NCBI GenBank assembly: GCA_903860915.1
Contig: CAIOSJ010000021.1
Coordinates: 124,001-188,000, forward strand
Direction: 5' to 3'
DNA length: 64,000 nt
DNA from: an uncultured Actinomycetes bacterium
GTDB taxonomy: Bacteria > Actinomycetota > Acidimicrobiia > Acidimicrobiales > RAAP-2
Both the position numbers and the translations under genes were made by a program. Position 1 is the first letter of the stretch; every line of letters starts with the position of its first letter. Below are positions 1 to 8,989 of this stretch, one piece after another. The notes under the pieces are model-generated. The model had not been told where the DNA came from, searched no databases, and was given only the letters and a program-made list of their open reading frames with translations.

Positions 1-1
1 C

Positions 2-499
2 GATAGTTTCGGGCACAATGAGGCTTCACTGCCAGAACACTTCATATCTCACGACGATCTGCTGTGGCTGGTAACCGACATCGCAGCCAAGGGAGGCAAT
101 CTTCTCCTCAACGTCGGACCGCGCGGCGTCGACGGTTCCATACCGGAGCTCCAGGCCGAACGTTTGCGGTGGCTCGCTGAGTGGCTTCCTCGACACGAAG
201 CGGCCCTGAAGAACACTCGCCCCTGGCTTGATCGCAGTGTCATCATCCCAGCTACGAGCAATGTTCGCTACAACGTTAAGGACCACACGGTCTACGCCAT
301 CGTTCGTAATCCCGCTCGTGAGCTAATTTTAGAAGAAGTGGCTACCAGCCCAAGTACCACCGTTACCACCATCGACGGAACAGCTTTGCGGTGGCGAGTC
401 GAAGAGAATGGTCTCGCGGTCACCCTGTTGGAAGCGCCCGATTCGAACACACCCGTCGTTGTCGTACTCACCGGCGTCAGTTACCACAGCCTTCATTGA
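2..499 (+). CDS. alpha-L-fucosidase (GH29), C-terminal part; cut by window edge
   Basis: The 5' end lies outside the window; 165 residues of the C-terminus remain. The reading frame opens at base 2 and ends in TGA. It shares the segments LVTDIAAKGGNLLLNVGPRG, VDGSIPE and ALKNTRPWL with the complete fucosidase at 5277-6746 (LVTDVCAKGGNVMLNVGPRG, VDGSIPE, ALKGTRPWL), so the two are paralogues. GH29 enzymes release L-fucose from glycans with retention of configuration. The visible part covers the end of the catalytic barrel and the C-terminal beta-sandwich; the nucleophile region is off-window. It is followed 17 nt later by a co-directional amidohydrolase gene and is probably in the same operon. 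Confidence 0.85.
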   Translation, partial: DSFGHNEASLPEHFISHDDLLWLVTDIAAKGGNLLLNVGPRGVDGSIPELQAERLRWLAEWLPRHEAALKNTRPWLDRSVIIPATSNVRYNVKDHTVYAIVRNPARELILEEVATSPSTTVTTIDGTALRWRVEENGLAVTLLEAPDSNTPVVVVLTGVSYHSLH

Positions 500-516
500 T
501 ATAAACTGGAGAAAGC

Positions 517-2226
517 ATGTTTGACATCGTTATTCGAAATGCTCGAATTGTTGACGGCACGGGAGAGCCATCATTCTTTGGAGATGTCGCCGTCACTGAT
601 GGCATCATCGTGGCCGTAGGTGGCGTCCTGGATGGGGGGCGTCGTGAAGTCGATGGATCCGGACTGGTTTTGGCCCCTGGCTTTGTTGATGTCCACACCC
701 ACTACGACGGCCAGGCGACCTGGGATGCCGATTTGTCACCTTCTAGCTGGCACGGGGTTACCACTGTCGTCATGGGCAACTGTGGGGTAGGTTTCGCTCC
801 CGCACGCCGTGACGGCCACGACTTCCTTATTGAACTCATGGAGAGCGTCGAAGATATTCCGGAAACCGCCCTCCACGAAGGAATTACCTGGGGCTGGGAA
901 AGTTTCCCTGAGTATCTCGACGTCCTTGAGACCACCCCGCGCACTATTGACATCCTCGCCCAGGTGCCTCACGCAGCGCTTCGCGCCTATGTTCTCGGCA
1001 ATCGCGCTCACGAAGATGCACGCCCCGAAGAAGTTGAGGAGATGGCTCGGCTAGTCGAGGAAGCTCTCAGAGCAGGTGCGGCTGGATTTACAAGTTCACG
1101 CACCGTATTGCATCGCTCCAAACACGGTCTCATCCCCGGTACCACGGCGCCAATTGACGAACTCTACGCAATTGCCGACGCCGTTGGTCGAGTGGGCGGA
1201 CGCGTCTATCAACTTATTTCCGACGCCCAAGGATCTGGCGATGACTGTGAGGTCCTCGCCGAATTGGCAGAACGCAGTGGCGGAGTAGTCACCTACACCG
1301 TGGCGCAGTCTCCCTTCGCGCCCGAAGCCTGGCGTGAGGCCCTGCAATTCGCCGACGACCAAGTCGCTGAAGGTCACGACTTGCGCCCGCAAATTGCCTG
1401 TCGGCCTACCGGCATGCTCTTTGGTCTACAGTCCACCCTCCACCCGTTCATGAGCCACCCCACCATGATGGAAATTGCTTCCCTGCCACTCGCGGATCGA
1501 GTGGCCCAGTTGCGCCGACCCGACGTTCGAGCGGCCCTGCTCAGCGAGGAGCCTTCCACCACGAACTTTCTCAATCGCTTCCTCATTAGCAGGTGGAACG
1601 AGATTTTCCCTCTGGGCGACGAGCCCGACTACGAACCAACCTCGGCGACCAGCATCGGAGCGGTCGCCGCCGCCACTGGTCGCGACCCCTACGACATCGC
1701 CTTGGACCTACTCTTAGAGGACGACGGGAGGAGCTTCCTGTTCGCTCCTCTAGCCAATTACGTAGCTCAGGACCACGACGCCATCTTGGACATGCTCGAG
1801 CACCCCCGTTCCTTGCTAGGACTTTCTGACGGTGGAGCGCACTGTGGTCTTATTTGTGATGTCAGTTTTCCTACCTACCTACTCACACACTGGGTGCGCG
1901 ACCGCCAACGTGGAGAACGAATTTCTCTCGAACGAGCTATCCATATGCAGTCGGGACAGACTGCGGAGTCCTACGGCCTGCACGACCGCGGAACTATCGA
2001 AGTGGGCAAGCGGGCTGATCTCAACCTCATCGACTTAGAGAATCTCACCCTGCACGCACCAGAGATGATTTTCGACCTACCCGGCGGCGGCCGTCGCATT
2101 GTTCAGCGCGCTTCCGGGTATCTGATCACCATTCAACACGGTCGGGTCACATTCGAAAACGGGGTGCCCACTGGAGAGCGACCCGGTCGATTGGTACGCC
2201 TTAATGAACTAGTGAGCAACGCGTGA
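517..2226 (+). CDS. amidohydrolase of the N-acyl-D-amino-acid deacylase group
   Basis: This 569-residue cytoplasmic protein belongs to the amidohydrolase superfamily, closest in layout to D-aminoacylase / N-acyl-D-glutamate deacylase, which hydrolyses N-acyl groups from D-amino acids. Visible signatures are the N-terminal beta-sandwich (residues 1-55), the metal motif H60-T-H62-YD, the NCGVGFAP stretch near residues 88-95 that carries the Cys ligand, and GLSDGGAHCG with D438. The segments where the family usually has two more His ligands read YQLISDAQG and YTVAQSP, so those His residues seem to be missing and the substrate is uncertain. Start ATG has GGAG 5 nt upstream. Its TGA overlaps the GTG of the next gene by 4 nt, which suggests translational coupling with the GH3 enzyme. 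Confidence 0.8.
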   Translation: MFDIVIRNARIVDGTGEPSFFGDVAVTDGIIVAVGGVLDGGRREVDGSGLVLAPGFVDVHTHYDGQATWDADLSPSSWHGVTTVVMGNCGVGFAPARRDGHDFLIELMESVEDIPETALHEGITWGWESFPEYLDVLETTPRTIDILAQVPHAALRAYVLGNRAHEDARPEEVEEMARLVEEALRAGAAGFTSSRTVLHRSKHGLIPGTTAPIDELYAIADAVGRVGGRVYQLISDAQGSGDDCEVLAELAERSGGVVTYTVAQSPFAPEAWREALQFADDQVAEGHDLRPQIACRPTGMLFGLQSTLHPFMSHPTMMEIASLPLADRVAQLRRPDVRAALLSEEPSTTNFLNRFLISRWNEIFPLGDEPDYEPTSATSIGAVAAATGRDPYDIALDLLLEDDGRSFLFAPLANYVAQDHDAILDMLEHPRSLLGLSDGGAHCGLICDVSFPTYLLTHWVRDRQRGERISLERAIHMQSGQTAESYGLHDRGTIEVGKRADLNLIDLENLTLHAPEMIFDLPGGGRRIVQRASGYLITIQHGRVTFENGVPTGERPGRLVRLNELVSNA

Positions 2227-4403
2227 ACGAATTGCACGGGAGCAGTTCGTCGTGGCGCGAGGCCCAGGGTCGCGTGCTGGCTGGGGCCGACGCTCGTGAA
2301 GAAGCGCGGGGAATTATTGAGTTAATGACCACCACTGAGCGCCTCGACATGCTCGATGGTGGTCTCCCATTCTGGCGTGGTCTCGGCGACATCGTCACGG
2401 GTTCGATTCACAAACGCCCCTTCCCCGCCGCGGTACTTTCTCGGCTCGGTATTCCCGGCTTGTGGTTCGCCGATGGACCTCGGGGTGCGGTCATCGGACC
2501 CGCTACCGCTTTTCCCGTACCCATGGCGCGGGGTGCTACCTTCAACCCTGATTTAGAAGAGCGGGTAGGTGACGCCATCGGTGCCGAAGTCCTCGCCTCG
2601 GGGGCCACCCTTTTCGGTGGCGTGTGCATCAATTTACTTCGCCATCTCTCGTGGGGCCGGGCACAAGAAACCTACGGCGAAGATCCGTACCTACTCTCGC
2701 GCATGGGTGTCGCAGCGGTCCGGGGCACTCAGCGTCACCTCATGGCCACCGTCAAGCACTTCGCACTGAACTCAATGGAGAACTCACGTTTCTCAGTCGA
2801 CGTGGATGTCGATCTCGCGACCCTTCATGAGGTCTACCTTCCGCACTTTGAAGCAGCCATTGACGCCGGAGCGGCCTGCGTGATGACGGCCTACAACTCA
2901 GTGAATGGTGAGTGGTGTGGAGAGAGCCATCTACTCATTGAAAAAATACTTCGTGGTTCCTGGAATTTTGATGGCTACGTAATTTCTGACTGGATACTCG
3001 GCTTACGTGATGGGGTGAAGTCTCTGCGGGCCGGTCTCGACGTTGAGATGCCCTACCGGATGATTCGCCGCACACCCATCGACGAAGCAATCGCGAACGG
3101 AACCCTTAGTACCGAGTTGGTGGATCGAGCCTGTGAGAACATCCTTTCAACCCTGCTCAGATTCAACGTCCCGGAACCCCACACTCAACCGCAGAATCTC
3201 GCAACTCCGGCCCATCGCTCGCTCGCTCGAGAGGTAGCCTCCGCGAGCTTCGTTCTCTTGCACAACGATCACGCGGGAGCACCCCTCCTGCCCTTCGCCA
3301 GTGGCGCCGCAACCAGCGTGGCCCTCTTTGGGAGCCTCGCGTCACGAATCAATCTCGGCGACGCCGGATCGTCGGACGTCTACACCCCTGATCCAGTTAC
3401 TTTCGCCGATGGACTGCGCGAGCGTTTTTCACGCCTCAGCGTCAACGACGGTCACGACATCAATTCTGTTGCGGAAATTGCCGGAGCCCACGACGTCGCG
3501 GTGGTGGTGGTTGGTTCCACGAAAGATGACGAAGGTGAGTACATTTCGGAAGGTAATAATCCAGAGTTGGCTCGTCTCATGCCGGGACCCGACGACGATG
3601 CTCTAGTAGAGAACTTCGAAAAGTTCATCCACGAGAAGGATTGGCCGCTCACCCCAGGGTACGGACGGGGCACATCCGAAACCTTCGGCACGGGTGGCGA
3701 CCGAAGCACCTTGGAGTTAAAAGAGAGTGACCTCGCGCTCATAGAAGCAGTCGCCGCTGCGAATTCACGGACGGTCGTTGTCGTTATGGGAGCTACCGCT
3801 TCGCTCGTCCACGAACTGACACGTTCTGTAGCGGGGATTCTTCTCGTCTTCTATCCAGGTGTCGAGGGCGGTCGAGCGCTAGCTGACGTTCTACTCGGTG
3901 ATTCGGAACCGGCTGGTCGCTTGCCCTTCGCCCTTCCTGGACGAGCAAGTGACCTCGTGGAGTTCAACAGAGAAACTGATTACGCCAAATATGGGCCCTT
4001 GCACGGTCAGTGGCACCTTGACCATGAAGGTCACACCGCCGCTTTCCCCTTCGGATACGGACTTGGCTGGGGCCCCTTGGAAATAATTCAGACGGAAAGC
4101 CAGGGGGACGCCATCACCGTCACCTTGAAAAACAACGGTGACCTCACCACGAATAGCATTATCTTCGCCCACGCTCGCGCCAGTGGTTCATCCGGGCCGC
4201 GGAAATTAGCGTGTTTTGTTCGTATGGTAATCCAACCCCAGGAAATTCTCGCCGTGACGATGTTGGTTGATCGCTGGGCACTTCGTCGCTTCAACCCGGA
4301 AACCCAACGATTGGAATCAATTTCCGACTCGCTCGACGTAGAAATTGGACGTTGGGCGCGTGACTCCCAGAGTCACCACCTCACCCTTCCGGCAGTTCTC
4401 TAG
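2223..4403 (+). CDS. glycoside hydrolase family 3 protein (beta-glucosidase-like)
   Basis: A 726-residue GH3 enzyme, expected to release single sugars from the non-reducing end of beta-glycosides by a retaining mechanism. The N-terminal barrel has ETYGEDPYLLS (149-159), KHF at 178-180, and the nucleophile motif VISDW with D256. The alpha/beta-sandwich second domain follows from about residue 340, with MGATASLVHE and FYPGVEGGRALADVLLG, and a short C-terminal fibronectin-like domain ends the protein. No signal peptide is visible, so it probably acts in the cytoplasm on imported oligosaccharides. The start is GTG in a GTGA overlap with the upstream deacylase gene. The exact sugar specificity cannot be read from the sequence. 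Its position among fucosidases suggests a role in breaking down fucose-containing glycans. Confidence 0.88.
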   Translation: MNELHGSSSSWREAQGRVLAGADAREEARGIIELMTTTERLDMLDGGLPFWRGLGDIVTGSIHKRPFPAAVLSRLGIPGLWFADGPRGAVIGPATAFPVPMARGATFNPDLEERVGDAIGAEVLASGATLFGGVCINLLRHLSWGRAQETYGEDPYLLSRMGVAAVRGTQRHLMATVKHFALNSMENSRFSVDVDVDLATLHEVYLPHFEAAIDAGAACVMTAYNSVNGEWCGESHLLIEKILRGSWNFDGYVISDWILGLRDGVKSLRAGLDVEMPYRMIRRTPIDEAIANGTLSTELVDRACENILSTLLRFNVPEPHTQPQNLATPAHRSLAREVASASFVLLHNDHAGAPLLPFASGAATSVALFGSLASRINLGDAGSSDVYTPDPVTFADGLRERFSRLSVNDGHDINSVAEIAGAHDVAVVVVGSTKDDEGEYISEGNNPELARLMPGPDDDALVENFEKFIHEKDWPLTPGYGRGTSETFGTGGDRSTLELKESDLALIEAVAAANSRTVVVVMGATASLVHELTRSVAGILLVFYPGVEGGRALADVLLGDSEPAGRLPFALPGRASDLVEFNRETDYAKYGPLHGQWHLDHEGHTAAFPFGYGLGWGPLEIIQTESQGDAITVTLKNNGDLTTNSIIFAHARASGSSGPRKLACFVRMVIQPQEILAVTMLVDRWALRRFNPETQRLESISDSLDVEIGRWARDSQSHHLTLPAVL

Positions 4404-4410
4404 GACCCCG

Positions 4411-5226
4411 ATGAACTACGAACAGGACCTCAACGACCATTTTGGCCTCGACGAAGTAGTTGTGAACAATTTTGAGCGCGACGGTTACGGAATTTTTCGC
4501 AAGGTATTTCAACCCGAGACCCTTGAGCACTTCTCTCCGCTCATTCGAGAGGCTACGGACAAGTCTTTGCAGACCTTCGTCCCTATGGAAGAAAGGTCCG
4601 CCTACGACCAAGCCTTTATTCAAGAGATGAACCTGTGGCGACGCTACGAAGATATTTTGCCTCTCGTTTTTTCGAAAAAACTAGCTCGCATGGCAGCCGA
4701 ATTGCTCAGAGTTGATGGGGTACGTCTCTACCACGACCAAGCTCTTACCAAGGAGAAGCGCGGTGGCAAGACTCCGTGGCACTGCGACCAGTACTACTGG
4801 CCACTTTCCACTGATCGAATGGTAACCGTATGGATTCCGCTTGTTGACGTTCCCTTCGAACGTGGACCACTGTCATTTATGCCCCAGAGTCAGCGTACGG
4901 ACTTTGGGCGCCATCTCGACATCAGTGACGCCGCCGAGGCGGAAATTTTTGCCCACCCGCAGTGGAACTCGGAATTAATCGATGAGCAGCCCTTCGCGCT
5001 GGGTGACGTTTCCTATCACTTTGGTTGGACTTTTCATGGTGCACATCCAAACAACACCGATTTAGACCGGCCAGTTTTTACCATCATCTACTTCGCTGAC
5101 GGAGCTTGCCTCGTTGAACCAGTCACCGAAGGGCAGCGAGGGGACCAGGTGAAGTGGCTGCCCGACTCCATTATCAACGAGCCCATTACATCGAAGCTCA
5201 ATCCGCTCTTATGGCAACGAAAGTGA
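4411..5226 (+). CDS. phytanoyl-CoA dioxygenase (PhyH) family protein
   Basis: A 271-residue Fe(II)/2-oxoglutarate oxygenase of the PhyH family. The iron triad is seen as H124-C-D126 (in TPWHCDQYYWP) and H209 (in WTFHGAHPN), with R220 placed to bind the 2-oxoglutarate carboxylate. Family members hydroxylate varied small molecules, and the substrate cannot be deduced here. I chose ATG 4411 rather than the TTG 66 nt upstream because AGGA lies 5 nt before the ATG and the upstream start would overlap the GH3 gene by about 60 nt. It is the last plus-strand gene of the sugar island and probably belongs to the same transcript. It ends 50 nt before the converging fucosidase gene. Confidence 0.85.
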   Translation: MNYEQDLNDHFGLDEVVVNNFERDGYGIFRKVFQPETLEHFSPLIREATDKSLQTFVPMEERSAYDQAFIQEMNLWRRYEDILPLVFSKKLARMAAELLRVDGVRLYHDQALTKEKRGGKTPWHCDQYYWPLSTDRMVTVWIPLVDVPFERGPLSFMPQSQRTDFGRHLDISDAAEAEIFAHPQWNSELIDEQPFALGDVSYHFGWTFHGAHPNNTDLDRPVFTIIYFADGACLVEPVTEGQRGDQVKWLPDSIINEPITSKLNPLLWQRK

Positions 5227-5276
5227 ATTGTTTGGTGGCACCTTGCCGTCGAAATCCCTGCGCAGCGATTAACTAT

Positions 5277-6746
5277 TCAATTTGAGAACGCCTCGACGTT
5301 GGTCAGCACTAGGACCGTTGTTGGGCCACGTTCACTCGGCAAGTCAACTTCAATGCCAGTGTCCATTTCACGCCACGGCAGCGTAGCGCCGTGAAGAACG
5401 CTCACCGAAGTCCCGGTCGTAGCCAGCGCTGAGAGCTTCACCTGCGGCCCACCTCCTCTTACAAAGGCGTACACCACTCCTAGAGCGTTACACGTGTAGC
5501 GGACTCGATCTCCCTCGGCAATTTTAGTTCCCTGGGAAAGCCACGGTCGAGTTCCCTTCAGGGCCGGCGCCAGGGGCACCAACCACTCCCCTAGCCATTT
5601 GAGTCGCTCTTGTTGCACTTCTGGAATAGATCCGTCCACGCCACGGGGCCCAACGTTCAACATCACGTTTCCACCCTTGGCGCAGACGTCGGTCACTAGC
5701 CACGAAAGAGCTTCGGGTTCAATGAAGTTTTCTTCTCTGGAATAGGCGTTAAAAGCAAAACTCTCATCCATGCCACGCACGCATTCCCATGGCTCTTTTT
5801 GCACAGTGGGAAAAACGACGTATTCCGGAGTGCGGTAGTCGTAGTGCGGAGGTCGCGGCGGGATTAAACCACCAGCACGTTTCATCGAACTTCGAGCGAT
5901 CGTGTTGACGAGCCAAGCGACCACTTTGCATCTACAGGCGCCGAGAACGGGCGACCACGGAAGCCAACGATCGTTTACGACGCCATTGGGAACTTGGGCG
6001 TAGTAGTACTCAAACAGTTTCTGAAGCGAGCTAGCTCGGCCCGGCCACGCGACATCGTTCCACAAAATGTCGGGCCGATAGAGATTAATCAGTTCACGAA
6101 TTTGGTCGTCGGCATACTGCGGGTAATCGTCTTGGGGTATCGCAGCGAAGACGTCACTCATCTGACCGACCGGCTGATCATTAAAGGTCCAGTCCATGCC
6201 ACCGCAGTAGTAGATCCCAAACTTGAGGCCAGCCTGACGGACCGCCGATGCGAGTTCGCCCACCACGTCTCGCTTAGAGAACCAGGCGGGTCGACGGGGA
6301 TTCGTCACCGACGAGGGCCACAGACAGTAGCCATCTGCGTGCTTAGCTACCAGCACGACGTATTCTGCTCCGCTTTGGACAAAAGACTGCACCCATTCCC
6401 GGGCATCCCATTTTTCAATTGCCGCTTCGAAGTCTTTCTGAAAGGACTCGTAGGGCAGCTCACCGTATTTTTCTCGGTGGAACGCGCTCACCGGACTATT
6501 CGGAAATCGCAACGAGTTTTGATACCACTCAACGTATGGCGTCGAGCTATACGCCGACGGGTCGCCGGACTGGAGCAAATCTTTAAAGGCCGTTCCCACT
6601 GGGGCAAAAGCGGGCACTGAGGCCAACGTCCAATGAACAAAAATTCCAAATTTCGCGTCACTCCACCACGGTGGAATTGCACGTTGCCGGAAGTTGTGCA
6701 TTGATTTCGTCGTGTGGGCCACAGCTAGCGCCCGTACCATCCGCAT
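5277..6746 (-). CDS. alpha-L-fucosidase, GH29 (complete)
   Basis: A 489-residue GH29 enzyme that hydrolyses terminal alpha-L-fucosyl bonds. Seen directly are the N-terminal WWSDAKFGIFVHWT, the barrel motif VLVAKHADGYCLW (131-143), and RPDILWNDVAWP with the likely nucleophile D231. The C-terminal KGGNVMLNVGPRG and a beta-sandwich are shared with the truncated paralogue at the window start. No clear export signal is visible. The start is uncertain: ATGs occur at 6746, 6740 and 6701, and the homologous domain begins just after the last of these. It converges on the PhyH gene and starts 184 nt from the divergent gene at 6931. That gap must hold both promoters, but I could not identify clear boxes. 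Confidence 0.9.
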   Translation of the reverse strand: MRMVRALAVAHTTKSMHNFRQRAIPPWWSDAKFGIFVHWTLASVPAFAPVGTAFKDLLQSGDPSAYSSTPYVEWYQNSLRFPNSPVSAFHREKYGELPYESFQKDFEAAIEKWDAREWVQSFVQSGAEYVVLVAKHADGYCLWPSSVTNPRRPAWFSKRDVVGELASAVRQAGLKFGIYYCGGMDWTFNDQPVGQMSDVFAAIPQDDYPQYADDQIRELINLYRPDILWNDVAWPGRASSLQKLFEYYYAQVPNGVVNDRWLPWSPVLGACRCKVVAWLVNTIARSSMKRAGGLIPPRPPHYDYRTPEYVVFPTVQKEPWECVRGMDESFAFNAYSREENFIEPEALSWLVTDVCAKGGNVMLNVGPRGVDGSIPEVQQERLKWLGEWLVPLAPALKGTRPWLSQGTKIAEGDRVRYTCNALGVVYAFVRGGGPQVKLSALATTGTSVSVLHGATLPWREMDTGIEVDLPSERGPTTVLVLTNVEAFSN

Positions 6747-6930
6747 GGATCACTGGACCGCTGAGACTTCATAAAACCACAATAACCTCAGCGCTATGGC
6801 CTTGATGCCTACTGCAAGAACCGGCGTCACTCGGGTACGAGCATCGGTGGAGATGGCCACCCGAGGGCTATCATGAGCTCAGCCGGAGCGTAGTGAGGTG
6901 CACGTTGCTCATGGTTTTCTGGGAGGCTGT

Positions 6931-7974
6931 GTGACGACATCGCAATTGATTTTCACCGAAGCCGAGCTTCTGACAACGAGCTCGGTCGCCGAGCCCCTCT
7001 TCGCTGGCGGCGTTAGATGTCACGGAGGATTCGTGGCGGACGGGTCCTACGTTTCCCCCCGCACACAATTTCGAACTCCCGCCATCTCGGCCTGGCAGGA
7101 AAATCACCGTGAAGTCTTTGGCACCGAAATTCTCGACGTATCGCTCGACACATGGCCGGCCCACGTTCCCAATCTTGCCCAAGCTCGCTTTCTGCTGGCG
7201 GCTGGCGTCCCGGAGCCCCTGATTGCCACCCTCACTCGGATTGGCACGGTCGAAGGCTTCGGCGCCAACATCCGGAATTTCCGTCCGTCCAATATGCAGC
7301 GTTACTTCGAAGAAGATGTACGCGGCACGGCACTCGATCACCTGGCTTCGGGGCTCTTTGAAGCGCACGGTCGCGACGAAGCTGGATGGGAAGAAGAGGC
7401 AGGACACAAGGACATGTGGTTTGCGGCTCGCGATGTCGCTTTTGAAACGCCCCGGCTCTCGCTGGAAATGGAAGGGATGTTGACACGTATGGGTTTCGGA
7501 GCGGCCAGCAAGCTTGCCCCAGCCCGTTTATTACCCGAGGAGATCGACCCGGCCCTCGAGACCATGATTTCAGTCATGATTCGAGTTCTCTTCATCGAGA
7601 TTTCCGCCTTTCACACCTTTCAATGGTCCGAGTCTTGGCTCAGTGACAAACAACTGGTCGCCGGAGACGGAGAGGCGGCTCGTTTAGTTTCCTACATCCG
7701 AGCCGACGAAACACCCCATATTCAGTACCTTGCTACCGCACTTACGGAAATGCGCGACCGCACCTGGATAACTGGGAGTGGAAAGAAATTTAAGGGAACC
7801 GACATGCTCAAAATGATGTGGGACCCAATGTTGGCCAACAGCATTGGTGCCCGTCACGCGCAATCTCAACGCGCCGCCTTGGATGAAGTCACCTTCTGGT
7901 GCGCTGAACGTAAAAATGGCGCCGATCTCATAGCCGAATACACATCCTTGAGCGACGAAAGCGCCAGCCAATAG
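6931..7974 (+). CDS. predicted ferritin-like di-iron protein, function unknown
   Basis: This 347-residue protein is not one I recognise by name. Its helical central part has the ligand spacing of a ferritin-like di-iron carboxylate centre: E156-A-G-H159, E223 in LFIEISAF, and E260-T-P-H263 in RADETPHIQY, with E144 as a candidate first ligand. Such centres activate oxygen in oxidases, desaturases and N-oxygenases, so an oxidative role is inferred and not shown. The start is taken as GTG 6931 because GGGAGG ends 5 nt upstream; an earlier in-frame GTG at 6898 lacks such a site. It stands alone between a divergent fucosidase gene and a tRNA on the other strand. A second di-iron protein of different sequence lies at 39508-40662. 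Confidence 0.6.
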   Translation: MTTSQLIFTEAELLTTSSVAEPLFAGGVRCHGGFVADGSYVSPRTQFRTPAISAWQENHREVFGTEILDVSLDTWPAHVPNLAQARFLLAAGVPEPLIATLTRIGTVEGFGANIRNFRPSNMQRYFEEDVRGTALDHLASGLFEAHGRDEAGWEEEAGHKDMWFAARDVAFETPRLSLEMEGMLTRMGFGAASKLAPARLLPEEIDPALETMISVMIRVLFIEISAFHTFQWSESWLSDKQLVAGDGEAARLVSYIRADETPHIQYLATALTEMRDRTWITGSGKKFKGTDMLKMMWDPMLANSIGARHAQSQRAALDEVTFWCAERKNGADLIAEYTSLSDESASQ

Positions 7975-7987
7975 TGATTGACTTGCT

Positions 7988-8004
7988 GAACTGCGCTGCA
8001 GTTC
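7988..8004 (-). terminator. short hairpin after tRNA-Val
   Basis: GAACTGC (7988-7994) and GCAGTTC (7998-8004) form a 7-bp stem with a 3-nt loop. It lies 2 nt beyond the tRNA CCA end on the minus strand and 13 nt after the stop of the plus-strand gene, so it could end both transcripts. No T-run follows on either strand, so the terminator call is tentative. Confidence 0.4.
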
Positions 8005-8006
8005 TG

Positions 8007-8083
8007 TGGTGGACCGTACAGGACTTGAACCTGTGACCTCTTCCATGTCAAGGAAGCGCGCTACCAGGCTGCGCCAACGGTCC
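8007..8083 (-). tRNA. tRNA-Val (anticodon GAC), CCA encoded
   Basis: Read on the minus strand, the 74-nt body folds fully. The acceptor is GGACCGT/ACGGTCC, the D stem GCGC/GCGC, the anticodon stem CTTCC/GGAAG around loop TTGACAT, and the T stem ACAGG/CCTGT around TTCAAGT. The discriminator is A and CCA is encoded at 8009-8007. Anticodon GAC reads the valine codons GUC and GUU. Confidence 0.95.
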
Positions 8084-8224
8084 GACGGCTAAAGACTACC
8101 ACCAAAAAATGGGTCGTCATTCCTTGTTCCGGTCGCGAGCGGCTCCGTAATAGAGTGATTCGCGCCACGAGGGTGGAGTAAATAAGAATCTTCGGCCGAG
8201 AACTCTACATTGCCGAAGAGCGAC

Positions 8225-8926
8225 TTACGCCTTCTCATTCTTGTGCTCGAGTCCCGCATGCAACTGTTCTGACGGGCCGCGCTGCTTCTCAACATCCTCA
8301 TCGCGCCCGAGAACTTCTTGCTGTTTTTGCACGTCTTGGTTGTGTCGAATTTGTGCGAAGAACACTTCTACAGAAGCGCGAGCATCTTCGAATGCGTGGT
8401 GTCCGCCAGATCTGACCTGGTAGTGCTCACAGAGGAATGACAGTCCTCGACGGGGGCGATTGGAGCCCTCGCGTGGCTCAATTGCCACGTCGTGGTCGAC
8501 AATATTAACTAGATGAATGTTGTCGACATCGAACTGATTCACTTTCAAAGAATGCAGGCCATGACGAGACATCGTTGACTCCAACATTGACAAGTCGAAC
8601 ATTGGGTTTGACCCCACGAAGCAGGCACCCCTCGCGTGATACCCACGGAGATACTGAATGGCTCGCGTTGCGCCCGCCACCACGGAGAGAACTTCCATAT
8701 CGTCGGCCGGGTTCTCCAACAATTCTCGAGAAACACCATGAACCTTCTGGGCTCCTTCATGGATAGGTCGTTCGGGAAGAACGAACCAATGATGCTGATC
8801 CACGAGCGCACCATTTTGGTAGACCGCGAGGCCATAGGAAATGGCTTCATCTAAGGAAGTATCAAGACCGGTGGTCTCGGTGTCAAAGCCCACGACCAGC
8901 TCAGGAATCGATTCGTACAAATGCAT
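8225..8926 (-). CDS. DnaQ-like 3'-5' exonuclease (DEDDh)
   Basis: A 233-residue exonuclease of the DnaQ / DNA polymerase III epsilon superfamily that removes nucleotides from 3' ends. All three Exo motifs are visible: D15-T-E17-TTG (ExoI), NPMFD111 (ExoII) and H176-HAFED181 (ExoIII), giving the DEDDh set. The C-terminal 50 residues are charged (QKQQEVLGRDEDVEKQRG) and look disordered or coiled. There is no helicase, GIY-YIG or BRCT domain, so the protein may work in repair or as a stand-alone proofreading subunit. The start is ATG 8926, directly preceded by an in-frame GTG. tRNA-Val follows 141 nt downstream on the same strand, and nothing else is seen in that gap. Confidence 0.85.
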   Translation of the reverse strand: MHLYESIPELVVGFDTETTGLDTSLDEAISYGLAVYQNGALVDQHHWFVLPERPIHEGAQKVHGVSRELLENPADDMEVLSVVAGATRAIQYLRGYHARGACFVGSNPMFDLSMLESTMSRHGLHSLKVNQFDVDNIHLVNIVDHDVAIEPREGSNRPRRGLSFLCEHYQVRSGGHHAFEDARASVEVFFAQIRHNQDVQKQQEVLGRDEDVEKQRGPSEQLHAGLEHKNEKA

Positions 8927-8989
8927 CACAAGATACTGTCACGAACGAGTGACATCGAACAAAGCACCACGTCACTTAGAATTTGAGTT

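Noticed and set aside
5994..6620. 208-residue plus-strand frame
   Set aside because: It is antisense to the GH29 fucosidase, with no ribosome site or recognisable family.
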